Of a stretch of 64,000 nucleotides of DNA, positions 8,641 through 17,700 are shown piece by piece (positions within the stretch are counted from its first letter, which is position 1; each line of letters begins with the position of its first letter). Position numbers and translations under genes: made by a program. Under the pieces are notes generated by a model. It ran no database searches, was not told where the DNA came from, and worked only from the letters and a program-made list of their open reading frames with translations. The DNA comes from Candidatus Rifleibacteriota bacterium (GTDB taxonomy: Bacteria; Muiribacteriota; Ozemobacteria; Ozemobacterales; Ozemobacteraceae), in contig JADFZL010000019.1 in NCBI GenBank assembly GCA_015232575.1, positions 82,028-146,027 on the forward strand. Reading direction: 5' to 3'.

Positions 8641-8644
8641 TGTC

Positions 8645-9754
8645 TTATTCTGAAAGGAAGAGTTTTATTGATTTGGCGATTCTGAATGCGGCTCTGCCGT
8701 CACCATAAGGATTCGGATTTCTTGTCATTGCAGAATATTCTGCGGGGCTTTCAAGAAGTTTCTCGCACTCTGCAAATATTTTTTCGCCGTCAGTACCAAC
8801 AAGCTTTAAAGCTCCGCTTTCAAGCCCTTCTGGACGTTCAGTAACATCGCGAAGTACAAGCACCGGCTTTTTCAACGACGGCGCTTCTTCCTGGACTCCG
8901 CCGGAGTCTGACATTATTATTTCAGATTTTTCCATTGCGTGTATGAAGTCAAGGTAACCGAGCGGAGCACAAAGATGTATTCGCGGATGGTTTTCAAGAA
9001 TATCAGCCACTTCGCGCCTGACATTCGGATTTGGATGAACGGGAAAAAGAATTTCAACTTCTGAATAGTTCTGTACAATTTCATACAAAGCTCTGAAAAC
9101 GCGCCTTTGCGGTTCTCCAAAGCTTTCGCGTCTGTGTGACGTCACGAGAATAAGTCTTTTCGCAGAATCGTAAATTGTTTTGAGCTTTTCAGAAGGCTGA
9201 TATGGAAGCTTGAGAGCCCAGAAAAGAGCGTCTATCACCGTGTTTCCGGTGACATGAATATTATTGGGCTGAATACCTTCTTTCAACAAATTTTTTCTGG
9301 AAAGTTCCGTCGGTGGAAAATGCAGATCTGTGAGAGAACCGGCAAGTCTGCGATTTCCTTCTTCCGGGAACGGACTGAATTTGTCGTTCGATCGTAAGCC
9401 GGCTTCGACATGTGCAACCGGAGTTTTCGTATAGTATCCAGAAAGTGCTCCAAGAAAAGCTGAAGTTGTATCACCTTGTACAACAGTCATGCTGTACCGG
9501 CAATCTGCAAAAACCGGTTCAAGTTTTTCAAGAATACGCGAAGAAACTGAAAAAAGAGTCTGGTTCTCACGCATTACATCAAGTCTGATATCTGGATTAA
9601 TCTTGAAAACTCTGAACATTTCTTCGGCAATCTCGCGGTGCTGACCAGTGTGCAAGACAACAGGCTTCATTCCCTCGTTTTCGACTGCCATAATAACAGG
9701 TGCAAGTTTAATAATTTCGGGTCTTGTACCGAGAATGAAAAGAATTTTATGCAT
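8645..9754 (-). CDS. wecB: UDP-N-acetylglucosamine 2-epimerase (non-hydrolysing)
   Basis: 369 residues, the usual length for WecB/MnaA, a cytoplasmic GT-B-fold enzyme interconverting UDP-GlcNAc and UDP-ManNAc for surface polysaccharide or teichoic-acid-like polymers. Seen: N-terminal ILGTRPEIIKLAPV, HTGQH, VVQGDTTSAFLG, HVEAGLRS, FPEEGNRR, LVTSHRRESFGEP and the C-terminal SDSGGVQEEAPSLKKPVLVLR, which are the substrate and allosteric-site motifs. It starts nine bases after the ftsH stop, so the two are probably cotranscribed, an unusual pairing. The downstream side is repeat-rich with no clear intrinsic terminator. Confidence 0.95.
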   Translation of the reverse strand: MHKILFILGTRPEIIKLAPVIMAVENEGMKPVVLHTGQHREIAEEMFRVFKINPDIRLDVMRENQTLFSVSSRILEKLEPVFADCRYSMTVVQGDTTSAFLGALSGYYTKTPVAHVEAGLRSNDKFSPFPEEGNRRLAGSLTDLHFPPTELSRKNLLKEGIQPNNIHVTGNTVIDALFWALKLPYQPSEKLKTIYDSAKRLILVTSHRRESFGEPQRRVFRALYEIVQNYSEVEILFPVHPNPNVRREVADILENHPRIHLCAPLGYLDFIHAMEKSEIIMSDSGGVQEEAPSLKKPVLVLRDVTERPEGLESGALKLVGTDGEKIFAECEKLLESPAEYSAMTRNPNPYGDGRAAFRIAKSIKLFLSE

Positions 9755-9763
9755 GTTTCAGAA

Positions 9764-11710
9764 TCAGGCAGGACTCAAGGCATCTGCCGGAGGATCCAGC
9801 TTGACATCAGAAATAGAAATGTTATCTATTGAGGGCGACTCTGGAGCTTGAGGAGGTTCAGGTTTTTTAAACGGGTCTTTGCCTGCAAGAAGATCTGTTA
9901 CTTCCTGTCCGGTCAGAGTTTCTTTCTCAAGAAGGATTTTGGCAATACGCTCAAGATCGCTTCTCATGCCGACAAGAATATCTTTCGCCTTAGAATGAGC
10001 AGATTCGATGAGTTTTTTAATTTCAATATCAATTTTTCGCGCCATATCTTCTGAAAGGTCGCGTCTTCTGCCGATATCCCTGCCAAGGAATACAGCATGA
10101 TCATCATCACTCAGGGAAATAGGTCCGATTTCCTCACTCATTCCAAGCTCGCAGACCATTTTTCTGCAAATTTTTGTTGCACGGTCAATATCGTTTTTCG
10201 CGCCTGAAGTAAGCTCCCCAAATACGATCTCTTCAGCAACTCTTCCGCCGAGTAATATGCATAACTGTCCGAAAAGCTGAGTTTTTGAAATTGTCAACCT
10301 GTCTTCAACTGGAAGCTGCATTGTCAAACCGAGTGCCATGCCTCTTGGAATAATGGTAACCTTGTGAACCGGGTCAGTATCAGGCATTGACATTGCTACG
10401 AAAACATGCCCCATTTCGTGATAAGCGGTATTGATTTTTTCCTTTTCGGAAATAAGTCTGCTCTTTCTTTCTGATCCTGCGATGACCTTGTCAATTGCCT
10501 CTTCGAAATCAGACATGAAAATAAGTTTCCGTCCATTTCTTGCGGCAAGGATTGCTGCTTCGTTTGCAAGATTAGCCAGATCGGCGCCAACGAAACCTGG
10601 TGTTCGCCTGGCGATAATTGTCAGATCAACTTCAGCAGTAATTGGTTTGTCGCTTGTGTGGATTTTGAGAATCTGTGCTCTACCGTTAAGATCTGGCTGG
10701 TCAACAACGATTCTTCTGTCGAATCTTCCCGGCCTTAAGAGCGCCGGATCAAGAACATCCGGACGGTTTGTAGCAGCAACAAGAATAATACCTTTTGATG
10801 TATCGAAGCCATCCATTTCAACAAGCAGCTGATTCAGGGTCTGTTCACGTTCATCGTGTCCGCCGCCGAGTCCGGCACCGCGATGTCTTCCCACGGCATC
10901 AATTTCATCCATGAAAACGATACATGGAGCATTTTTTCGAGCCTGTTCAAACAAATCTCTCACGCGTGATGCACCGACTCCGACGAACATTTCAACGAAT
11001 TCAGAACCTGAAATGTTAAAAAACGGAACATTTGCTTCGCCGGCAACGGCACGTGCAAGCAAAGTCTTACCTGTACCAGGAGGCCCATAAAGCAATACGC
11101 CGCGCGGAATTTTCGCTCCAACGTCTGTAAACTTCTTCGGGTCTCTCAGAAATTCAACCACTTCTTCGAGGTCTGATTTAGCTTCCTGAACTCCGGCAAC
11201 ATCTTTGAAGGATATTTTCTTTTCGCCTGCATCAAGCATTCTTGCACGGCTCTTTCCGAAATTCAGCGCTTTAACTCCGCCACCCTGCATTTTCTGCAAG
11301 ATGTACAACCAGGCACCGATCAAAAGAAGGAACGGGAACCAGTTGATGAGCAGATTCAACCACCATGACATCTGAGCAGGTGGTTCAGCTTCAACGACAA
11401 CGTCGCTTTTTCTTATTATTTCCATAAGACCAGGATCGTCGGGAGCAATTGTCTGAAAATGAACCGGCTCTTTTTCGTTATTAAGGTAGCTGATGCCCAT
11501 CAACTGGCCTGTAATTTCGCGGTCATTGATTTTCAGACTGAGAATTCTCGGACCATCTTTCTGTTTTTTCTGGAGATATCCCAAAAATTCAGAATATTTG
11601 ATTTTTTCGAGTTTCTTGTTTCCAACCACATTTGAAAATGCAGTCAGACAAATTATAAGCAGCAAAAAATAGAACGCCACAGTTTTCATTTTTGGAGTTT
11701 GATCTTTCAT
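9764..11710 (-). CDS. ftsH: ATP-dependent zinc metalloprotease FtsH
   Basis: 648 residues. Two transmembrane helices (~10-27 and ~115-138) flank a periplasmic domain. The AAA module follows with Walker A GPPGTGKT at 209-216, Walker B IVFMDEID, and the second region of homology ATNRPDVLDPALLRPGRFDRR split by the arginine fingers. The zinc protease site is HEMGH at 431-435, with the distal Asp in SGAKNDIDRAT. Family role: a hexameric membrane protease that degrades misfolded membrane proteins and regulators. The protease motif has Met where most FtsH have Ala (HEAGH), which is tolerated by the HExxH pattern. The proline-rich C-terminal tail is ordinary. It lies upstream of wecB. SPFH proteins, known FtsH partners in other bacteria, are encoded nearby at 2386-5477. 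Confidence 0.97.
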   Translation of the reverse strand: MKDQTPKMKTVAFYFLLLIICLTAFSNVVGNKKLEKIKYSEFLGYLQKKQKDGPRILSLKINDREITGQLMGISYLNNEKEPVHFQTIAPDDPGLMEIIRKSDVVVEAEPPAQMSWWLNLLINWFPFLLLIGAWLYILQKMQGGGVKALNFGKSRARMLDAGEKKISFKDVAGVQEAKSDLEEVVEFLRDPKKFTDVGAKIPRGVLLYGPPGTGKTLLARAVAGEANVPFFNISGSEFVEMFVGVGASRVRDLFEQARKNAPCIVFMDEIDAVGRHRGAGLGGGHDEREQTLNQLLVEMDGFDTSKGIILVAATNRPDVLDPALLRPGRFDRRIVVDQPDLNGRAQILKIHTSDKPITAEVDLTIIARRTPGFVGADLANLANEAAILAARNGRKLIFMSDFEEAIDKVIAGSERKSRLISEKEKINTAYHEMGHVFVAMSMPDTDPVHKVTIIPRGMALGLTMQLPVEDRLTISKTQLFGQLCILLGGRVAEEIVFGELTSGAKNDIDRATKICRKMVCELGMSEEIGPISLSDDDHAVFLGRDIGRRRDLSEDMARKIDIEIKKLIESAHSKAKDILVGMRSDLERIAKILLEKETLTGQEVTDLLAGKDPFKKPEPPQAPESPSIDNISISDVKLDPPADALSPA

Positions 11711-11777
11711 TTATTACTTTCCATTTAATAATTTCCTGTCATTCAGAGACAAAATTAACTTCTAAGCACAAAATGCT

Positions 11778-11806
11778 ATCTTAGCATATATTTTTTTGTC
11801 AATCAA
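11778..11806 (-). promoter_or_regulatory. Sigma-70-like promoter of ftsH-wecB
   Basis: Minus strand TTGATT (11806-11801), 17-bp spacer, TAAGAT (11783-11778). The untranslated leader would be about 60 bases. A TTGACA just inside the spacer gives a poorer spacing. Confidence 0.55.
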
Positions 11807-12159
11807 CATTTTAGAAAGTACTAATTTCCCATTAAGCCGAAACCATTACAAACAAATGCTTTCAAACAAAAAATTCACCAAAGTTTTTTAAAACAGTTAT
11901 TTGTTAAAAGGGCAACCCCTAAATTGATGACTAATGAAACAAAATAAATGTAATTTGGTACCCAGTTGAATTCGCAAGGATACTCTGCTCAAATCTACTG
12001 AATAAGCGATAAGTCAACCATTTCTTTTTAAGAAACAATATAAAAAGGTACCCAGCTCAAAAAACCGATACAACATGCTTCCTGTAGCAATACCCACACA
12101 GGAAGTCAGTATTTCGTTGTGCTCCTCCTTACAAACTTACTGTTGATAATTATTGACAA

Positions 12160-12188
12160 CGGTTCATCCCCACGTATGCGGGGAACAC
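12160..12188 (-). CRISPR. Isolated single type I-E CRISPR repeat
   Basis: A 29-base unit that on the minus strand reads GTGTTCCCCGCATACGTGGG followed by GATGAACCG. This is the exact length and conserved frame of type I-E repeats: GTGTTCCCCG start, CCCCGC/GTGGGG hairpin with a G-U wobble, and the AUGAACCG 5'-handle. The hairpin pairs better in the minus-strand transcript, giving the orientation. No second repeat is found one spacer length (about 32 bases) to either side, and no cas gene is in the window. It is therefore an orphan repeat, either the remnant of a decayed array or a minimal leader-repeat. Confidence 0.75.
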
Positions 12189-12221
12189 TTCTGATGCAGC
12201 GACAATATACGTTGTATCATG

Positions 12222-12267
12222 TTCGAAATTGTAACATAAAATTCTCAGCAACAAAGAAAAAAATCAA
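12222..12267. repeat. Direct repeat DR-A, left copy
   Basis: TTCGAAATTGT, then CATAAAATTCTCAG and an A-rich stretch ending in AATCAA. A matching but diverged copy lies at 13657-13693. The pair brackets the toxin-antitoxin module. Confidence 0.55.
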
Positions 12268-12776
12268 GTTAAGCCTTTTCGAGAAATATAGTTTTAGAAA
12301 ACAGACAAATGTTATTGCAAAAAACCATGGTATTTTGATTTCAGGAATTACAATGTAATCAACTTCTCACTGTCAAACAATTTAGCTACAATTTGTACAA
12401 TAAAATTCCAAATGTTGTCCCGTTTTTTTCGTTGTATTAAAAGGATATCTGAGCCAAAGAATTTTTTCGGCATTACATCATTTTTCCAAAAATCACTATT
12501 TTCCGGCGGAGCAATGAAAGGAAAAGGAAACAGAAAACCATGGACATTATTACAAAAATATGATAGAATTACACGAAAGTGCCTCCCTGGCGGCCTTTAT
12601 ATATTTTTTAAGTTCGCCAATTTGTTGTATTTTAGAGGGTTTTTACCATTTTTTCTAGTTCTACATTTTAATTATGCAAAAACCTCATAGAGTTAAATAA
12701 CATGTAGAATACTAGGTAAATTCATTTTTACGAATTATTGTCTGGCAAAACATATACTGTTTAAGGAGGGTGGATC

Positions 12777-13031
12777 ATGCAACATCAGCTTAGCATAAAT
12801 TATCCACAAAGTTGGCTGGATGTGCTTCAGTTGTCAAGAAATTCTTTTGAGGAAGAAGCAAGAATGGCCATGGCAGTAAAATTGTTTGAGATGAAGCGGC
12901 TTTCTTCAGGTATGGCAGCAAAATTAGTGGGAATTCCACGTGTACTTTTTCTTCTCAACTTGCACAGATATAATGTTCCTATGATTGACATTGATGAAAA
13001 CGAACTTTTAGAAGATATTAAAAATGCCTGA
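12777..13031 (+). CDS. UPF0175-family antitoxin-like protein
   Basis: 84 residues of the UPF0175 family (small putative antitoxins, often paired with DUF3368 PIN toxins). Features seen: an N-terminal strand, the helix EEEARMAMAVKLFEMKRLSSG, then a helix-turn-helix-like MAAKLVGIPRVLFLLNLHRYNVP. A very strong ribosome-binding site (AAGGAGGGTGG) precedes the ATG by four bases. It overlaps the following PIN gene by eight bases, the normal coupling in such modules. Function as antitoxin is inferred from family and partner. Confidence 0.85.
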   Translation: MQHQLSINYPQSWLDVLQLSRNSFEEEARMAMAVKLFEMKRLSSGMAAKLVGIPRVLFLLNLHRYNVPMIDIDENELLEDIKNA

Positions 13032-13519
13032 AACAAAGCAAATCATTATTAATACTGGACCAGTATTGGCAATCATTGCGGCTTTTGGCAACCTGAAAGT
13101 CCTGAGTTATTTGTATGAGCGTGTTATTGTGCCTTACGAGGTTTGTCAGGAAGTTTTGGCAGGTGGCTCTTCTGGCTTTGGAATATTTGAATTCAATGAA
13201 GCGGATTTTCTTATTAAGCGAAAAGTTCCAACCCGAAATACAGCCGTATTTACTGAACTCTCTGGATTCAGGGGAAAGTTCGGTTATTCAAATTGCGCTG
13301 GATGAAAAAATTCGAACAGTATGTATTGATGAGGCAATGGGAAGGCGAATGGCTCGTTTGAATGGCTTAACACTAACTGGATCTCTTGGAATTATGATTC
13401 GGGCAAAGAATGAAGGTTATTCATTTTCCATGCAAAAAGCGATTAGTCAAATGCAGGCAAAAGGTATCCACTTAAGTGAACATGTTATCAGCTTTGCATT
13501 GTCCCAGATCGCGGAATGA
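13024..13519 (+). pseudogene. DUF3368 PIN-domain toxin, frameshifted
   Basis: The N-terminal part (MPETKQIIINTGPVLAIIAA to about FNEADFLIKRK) is in one frame. The C-terminal part (FQPEIQPYLLNSLDSGESSV to the end, including CIDEAMGRRMARLNGLTLTG) is in the next. Removing one A from the AAAA run at 13221-13224 joins them into a single ~164-residue DUF3368 protein with PIN-type acidic residues (INTGP, QEV, LDSGE, IDEAMGR). As read, the protein would end after 93 residues with an unrelated tail and lack the later acidic residues. It could be a true inactivating mutation, a phase-variable tract or a sequencing error. The partner antitoxin is intact. Confidence 0.85.
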
Positions 13520-13552
13520 TTTCAGTTCCTTCAGATTAGCACTCTTACAAAC

Positions 13553-13601
13553 GCCGAAAGCCTCACTTGAATAACCCCTACATCCAAATGAGACTTTCGG
13601 C
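13553..13601 (+). terminator. Hairpin after the toxin-antitoxin module
   Basis: GCCGAAAGCCTCAC pairs with ATGAGACTTTCGGC through one or two G-U wobbles, separated by a ~21-base loop. It is followed by TCTATATT rather than a clear U-run. Likely an intrinsic terminator of moderate strength. Confidence 0.5.
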
Positions 13602-13656
13602 TCTATATTGGCAGAAATGATTTGCCGACAAAAAGCAGAGTATCTTTAAATAGAAC

Positions 13657-13693
13657 TTCGAAATTGTGTCATAAAATCTCAGAAAAGAATCAA
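13657..13693. repeat. Direct repeat DR-A, right copy
   Basis: TTCGAAATTGTGTCATAAAA followed by TCTCAG and AAAAGAATCAA, matching 12222-12267 with small indels. The bases just before (CGACAA...GTATC) also resemble those before the left copy, so the repeat may be ~60 bp. Confidence 0.55.
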
Positions 13694-13721
13694 CAGCTTT
13701 ATCGAATTATCTATTAGCCTC

Positions 13722-14540
13722 CTATTCATTTCTGTTCATGTTTTCAAGACGTATGAGAAGTCTATTCCATGCGTCAGATGATGAGTTTTGTATGATCTGA
13801 AACTGAAGGGCCTGATGAAGTTCCCGAAAGTTACGGGTTATGATCGAAGCCATTTCCATATCCTGAGAGGAAAGGTTTTCCACAAAATCAATCGCTTGTT
13901 CAACTGTATGAAAATCTCCTTCGCGAACAGCTTCCCCAGAACATTTGTGAGCATGCCGCACTATCGCAATAAGGCGCTTCAGATATTCCCGTCCAAGGCG
14001 TCGGGAAATGGAAAAGATCTGTGATCGACCATCTTTCCGAATAATATCCTTAAAATCAGGCGTAGAGGCTATTTTTAAAAGATCGCTAAAGGGAATATTG
14101 GCTAAACCAGCGTCCATGTAGGCCGCAACATGCGAATTAAAGGCGAATTCACGAAATTTGTCCGGATGTTCCTCAAGTTTGGCGAATGCTGATGGTTCGC
14201 TCTTGCAGCGGCTCTCTATAGCCCATTGCAGATTAAATCTGGCTTTTATGAGCCACTCTTTTCCCTTGTCACTCAAGGTTGGGTAAAGTTCCCGGGTAAA
14301 TCGGATTACATATTTTTCGCCGTAGCCAAGATAATAATCCGGAATTCTCAGAGGATCAGGCTCAGAAAGGCCAGTATGGCGTTCCATAAAATCCTGATAA
14401 CGCCAGCGATAATATCCAATGGTCCCCAAAACAGATTCGGGAACGAGTTTTGGCAAAAATCCACCTCGATCGGCCTCCAAAAAAGTCGGAAAAACCAAAC
14501 AAACCATGAAAATAATAACAAAAACAATCTTTCGGTTCAT
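13722..14540 (-). CDS. Secreted hypothetical protein
   Basis: 272 residues from ATG 14540, which gives a clean signal peptide (MNRKIVFVIIFMVCLVFPTF with cleavage near LEA/DRG). An in-frame ATG at 14570 would add a poor 10-residue extension. The mature part is largely alpha-helical, rich in Arg, Glu and Phe (YYRWRYQDFMERHTG, DYYLGYGEKYVIRFTRELYP). It has no repeated or catalytic motif I recognise and one Cys pair far apart. It is preceded by its own promoter and followed by the toxin region, so it looks monocistronic. Localisation outside the cytoplasm is the only supported statement. Confidence 0.75.
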   Translation of the reverse strand: MNRKIVFVIIFMVCLVFPTFLEADRGGFLPKLVPESVLGTIGYYRWRYQDFMERHTGLSEPDPLRIPDYYLGYGEKYVIRFTRELYPTLSDKGKEWLIKARFNLQWAIESRCKSEPSAFAKLEEHPDKFREFAFNSHVAAYMDAGLANIPFSDLLKIASTPDFKDIIRKDGRSQIFSISRRLGREYLKRLIAIVRHAHKCSGEAVREGDFHTVEQAIDFVENLSSQDMEMASIITRNFRELHQALQFQIIQNSSSDAWNRLLIRLENMNRNE

Positions 14541-14559
14541 GTGAAAATAGCCCTTCAGC

Positions 14560-14588
14560 AGAATAGTCATTAATTATTTCAAATGCAA
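14560..14588 (-). promoter_or_regulatory. Sigma-70-like promoter of the secreted hypothetical protein
   Basis: Minus strand TTGCAT (14588-14583), 17-bp spacer, TATTCT (14565-14560), with the start codon 19 bases further on. This supports ATG 14540 over ATG 14570, which would lie inside the promoter. Confidence 0.55.
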
Positions 14589-14653
14589 TCACTTAATTCC
14601 ATCGTATTATCATGTTACCACGATAGATGGAGAATTGGATGATTATTTATCGG

Positions 14654-14695
14654 AAAATACAAACGGGGGGCTTTCGCCCCCCCGTTTGTATTTTC
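14654..14695 (-). terminator. Strong terminator of the Ig-like/NHL lipoprotein gene
   Basis: AAAATACAAACGGGGGG pairs with CCCCCCGTTTGTATTTT around a CTTTCG-like loop. The outer A/T ends provide a U-tract. It lies 12 bases beyond the stop codon. Confidence 0.9.
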
Positions 14696-14706
14696 AGCAG
14701 GTAATG

Positions 14707-17700
14707 TTAGAATCCGCCGAAATCGACCTGAACAACTCTTTGTCTTTTTGAATCAACGAAATAGAGCTTGCTGTTGGCATAAGTGATTCCGGTTGGTGAG
14801 TTGAATTGCCATTCACCGCTTGAAGCTCCAAAGTCTGCCCACAGATTTCCATTCTGATCAAGAACCTTGATCTTGTTTTTCAATGTATCAGCTACGAATA
14901 CACGTCCTGATGAATCGCTGTCTATGCCGAGAGCTGATCCAAAGGAAAAGGAAGCAACACCTGAAGTTCCCCATCCTGGTATGATGGTCTGATTGAACCA
15001 GTCAATTTTCTTAACAACCGAGCCGGTTGATCCAGCACCCATTGCAAGATAGAACTGTGTGCCGCTATAGAAAGATATGCCTGTCGGGCTTGATGAAATT
15101 TCACTGACACAAGTAGTAATGAGGTTCATGCTTGCGTCATATACCTTAACTTCCTGTGACGGATAATTTGTAATGAAAATTCTGTCAGAGCCATTAGAAT
15201 CAATTCCAAGAGGAGATGGCAGACCAAGAGCCAGGTAGTCAGTCTGAGACGCCGTAAGGCCTTCATTGATCTTGAAAACACCAGGTTTTGCCTGATCAAG
15301 AATAAAGAACGAAGTGTTAACCTTAGTCATATCAATGATTCCAGTTGTCCAGGTGTCAACACTTGTAAAACTGCTACCAACTGAAGAAAACGGCGGAGCA
15401 GACTTTTTAATAAGTTTATTGCCTGAGTCAACAACAAGCATATTTGTGCTGTCAAACTCAATTCCAGCTGAAGTGTTGCTTAAGCTCAAACTCTTAATTG
15501 CATCCATTTTCCACACAGCGAACAGGAAAGTCTTTGAAGCTACATTCTGGAATGAATCACGATAGTATATTTTCGCTGTATAGGTTCCAGGCTTTGTAAT
15601 TGCAGTAACAAATGTTCTTGTGCTTGCTGTTGGCGGACCAACTTCAGTACCACTAATTTCCCAGCTGTAGCTTGCATCAGACAATGTTGCATCTTCGAAG
15701 TCAGTGCCAGTTGCAACGAGTGTTACAGTGGTCTGTGATGAAACAACATATACTGGCAGTCCACCCGCGCTGGTAGAATACTGACCTCCAAATGCGGTTG
15801 TTATGGTATCAAGTGTCGGAGTTGCAAGGCGGTTATACAGAACAGTTTTTGAGATCGACACAGTATCGCTTCCACGATCATAAGCGGTAAGTCTGATTGT
15901 CCATGTTCCGGCAGCGCCCAGCGAAGCTGACGCCAGAGATGTGTAGTAATCATTTCCACTGCTGCTGGTTGTGGAAGTGGTAGCAATCTGAGTGTAGCTG
16001 ATTCCATCGCGACTTGTTTCCCACTTGAATTTAAGACTATCTCCGGGAGTCAAATCTGTTGCTGTAGCGACAAATGTGAATGCTGTTCCAGTTTCAAATC
16101 TCTGATTGTCGGAATAGTTTGTACCGAGTGCTGAAGGAACAGAGTTAATGTAAATATCAACCGTAGCACTGGTTGTATTACCGTAAGCATCTGAGCCGAC
16201 AACTCTTATTGAAGTTGTTCCAAGTTCGCCACTTCCGACATTCGGCAACCAGTTGAAGTTTTTACTTCCTGCGGCAGTTGAAGAAGCAAGACCATCAACA
16301 TACCAGGTAAGATTTGCACTCGGGAATTCTGCAGCAAATGCATCGCTGCTTGAAGCTACAAGTGCAATGCTTTCAACTGCGTTTGTATATGGACCAGCAG
16401 CGCCTGTAATTTGAATTTTCGGATTATCAGACACAAATATTGTTTTTGTCGTCGAACCGATGCCGCCGAAAGAATCGCTGGCAAGTAATCTCAGCGTATG
16501 TGTTCCAACTGACCAGTTCATTGTGGTAATGGTATAAGTCAAACCCGTTCCAATAGTTGCAATTGAAGATGAAGTTGTTGAAGCAAGCCACGAATAAGCA
16601 CTGCTGCTTGCAATGTTTCCTTCTTCACTGTCATTTGCACTTCCAGTGAGGGTAACATTTGCCGAACCCTTCATGATTTTCACCCAATCTGCTGATGGAG
16701 AGGCAATAGTTACAACTGGTAAATTATTTGATGAAATTGTAAACGAAATCGCCTGTGTAGCAGAACCGGTATATGGAGAAGCCTGGCTATCCATTACATA
16801 AAGAATAAGGTTTTGAACGCCCGCGGTAAAAGTGCTTATTGCAAGTGTACCACTTCCGAGGAAATTTGCCGGAGTAACTGAAGTTTTGAACCATCCGATA
16901 CGATCAGCTGCCAGGCCTCCGTCTTCCGGATCACTGGCTGAAGCGGAAAGATTGACTGTTGAACCAAGTGCATAGACAGGTGTACCGGTTGGGGAATAAG
17001 AATTAATCGAAGGTGAGCGGTTCCAAACGCCAATCGTAATTGCAGTCGAAACTACAGTCGAATGTGCATCTGTAACTCTCAAAGTGATTACATGTGAAGC
17101 ATTTCCAGTCAAAGTTGCAACATTGCAGGTTGTTCCAAGTGCAAGAGTTGTTGCACCTTCCAGCCAGCGAACACTTGTCGAACCAGGGCCATAAACGCCA
17201 TCTTCGAAGTCGCTTGCATCAGCCGTAAGTGTTATTGTCGCTCCGGGAAGATAAACAGTGTTAGTTGCCGGTGAAGTTATTGCCATTGTTGGAGATTGAT
17301 TCCAGACTCCTACGACGATTGAAGTCGAAGTAGCAAGTCCACCTGAATCAGTTACCTGGAATATAACAGTGTGAGATGCATTTCCACTTAAAGTTGCAAT
17401 ATTACATGTTGTTCCAAGTGCAAGAGTAGTTGCGCCTTCCAGCCAACGGACATTTGTTGAGGCGCCGCCATAGGTTCCGTCTTCAACATCTGATGCAGAA
17501 GCAATAAATGTTATTGTTGTATTTGGTGCATAAACACTGTCGGCAGCCGGTGAAGTTATTGAAATACTCGGAGTCTGATTTCCACCGATGTTAATACTGA
17601 AGGAAGCTGTCGAGGTGGCATATCCCTTACCTATGAGACCGTTATCCTGAACATAAAGCTTGATATTATGTGCGCCAGCAGTCCAGCCATAAGTTGTTGT

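Larger units (their letters stand above)
8327..8644. other. Intergenic region filled with R3 and R4 repeats
   Basis: No gene. It holds an R3 copy (8346-8420), an R4 copy in forward orientation (8478-8512) and two inverted R4 pieces (8578-8640, CCGTGGTTAA twice). Together they could form a large imperfect stem between wecB and leuS. Confidence 0.7.
11807..12776. other. Long gene-poor accessory region
   Basis: About 970 bases without a convincing gene. Contents: two GGTACCCAG(T/C)T(G/C)AA direct repeats near 11954 and 12048; a small hairpin CTTCCTGT/ACAGGAAG at 12077-12104; an isolated type I-E CRISPR repeat at 12160-12188; one half of a direct repeat (12222-12267) whose partner lies beyond the toxin-antitoxin genes; and a TATACT -10-like box at 12753-12758 ahead of the antitoxin. 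Short plus-strand frames at 12119-12358 and 12412-12690 lack ribosome-binding sites and recognisable content. Confidence 0.6.

Noticed and set aside
11954..12062. GGTACCCAG direct repeats as part of a CRISPR array
   Set aside because: The matching core is only about 15 bases, the distance is about 94 bases and the sequence is unrelated to the I-E repeat nearby.
12077..12104. Hairpin CTTCCTGT/ACAGGAAG as a terminator
   Set aside because: No U-tract on either side and no gene close enough to need it.
12412..12690. Plus-strand frame of 92 residues in the accessory patch
   Set aside because: No ribosome-binding site, no recognisable motif, Phe-rich composition typical of translated AT-rich non-coding DNA.
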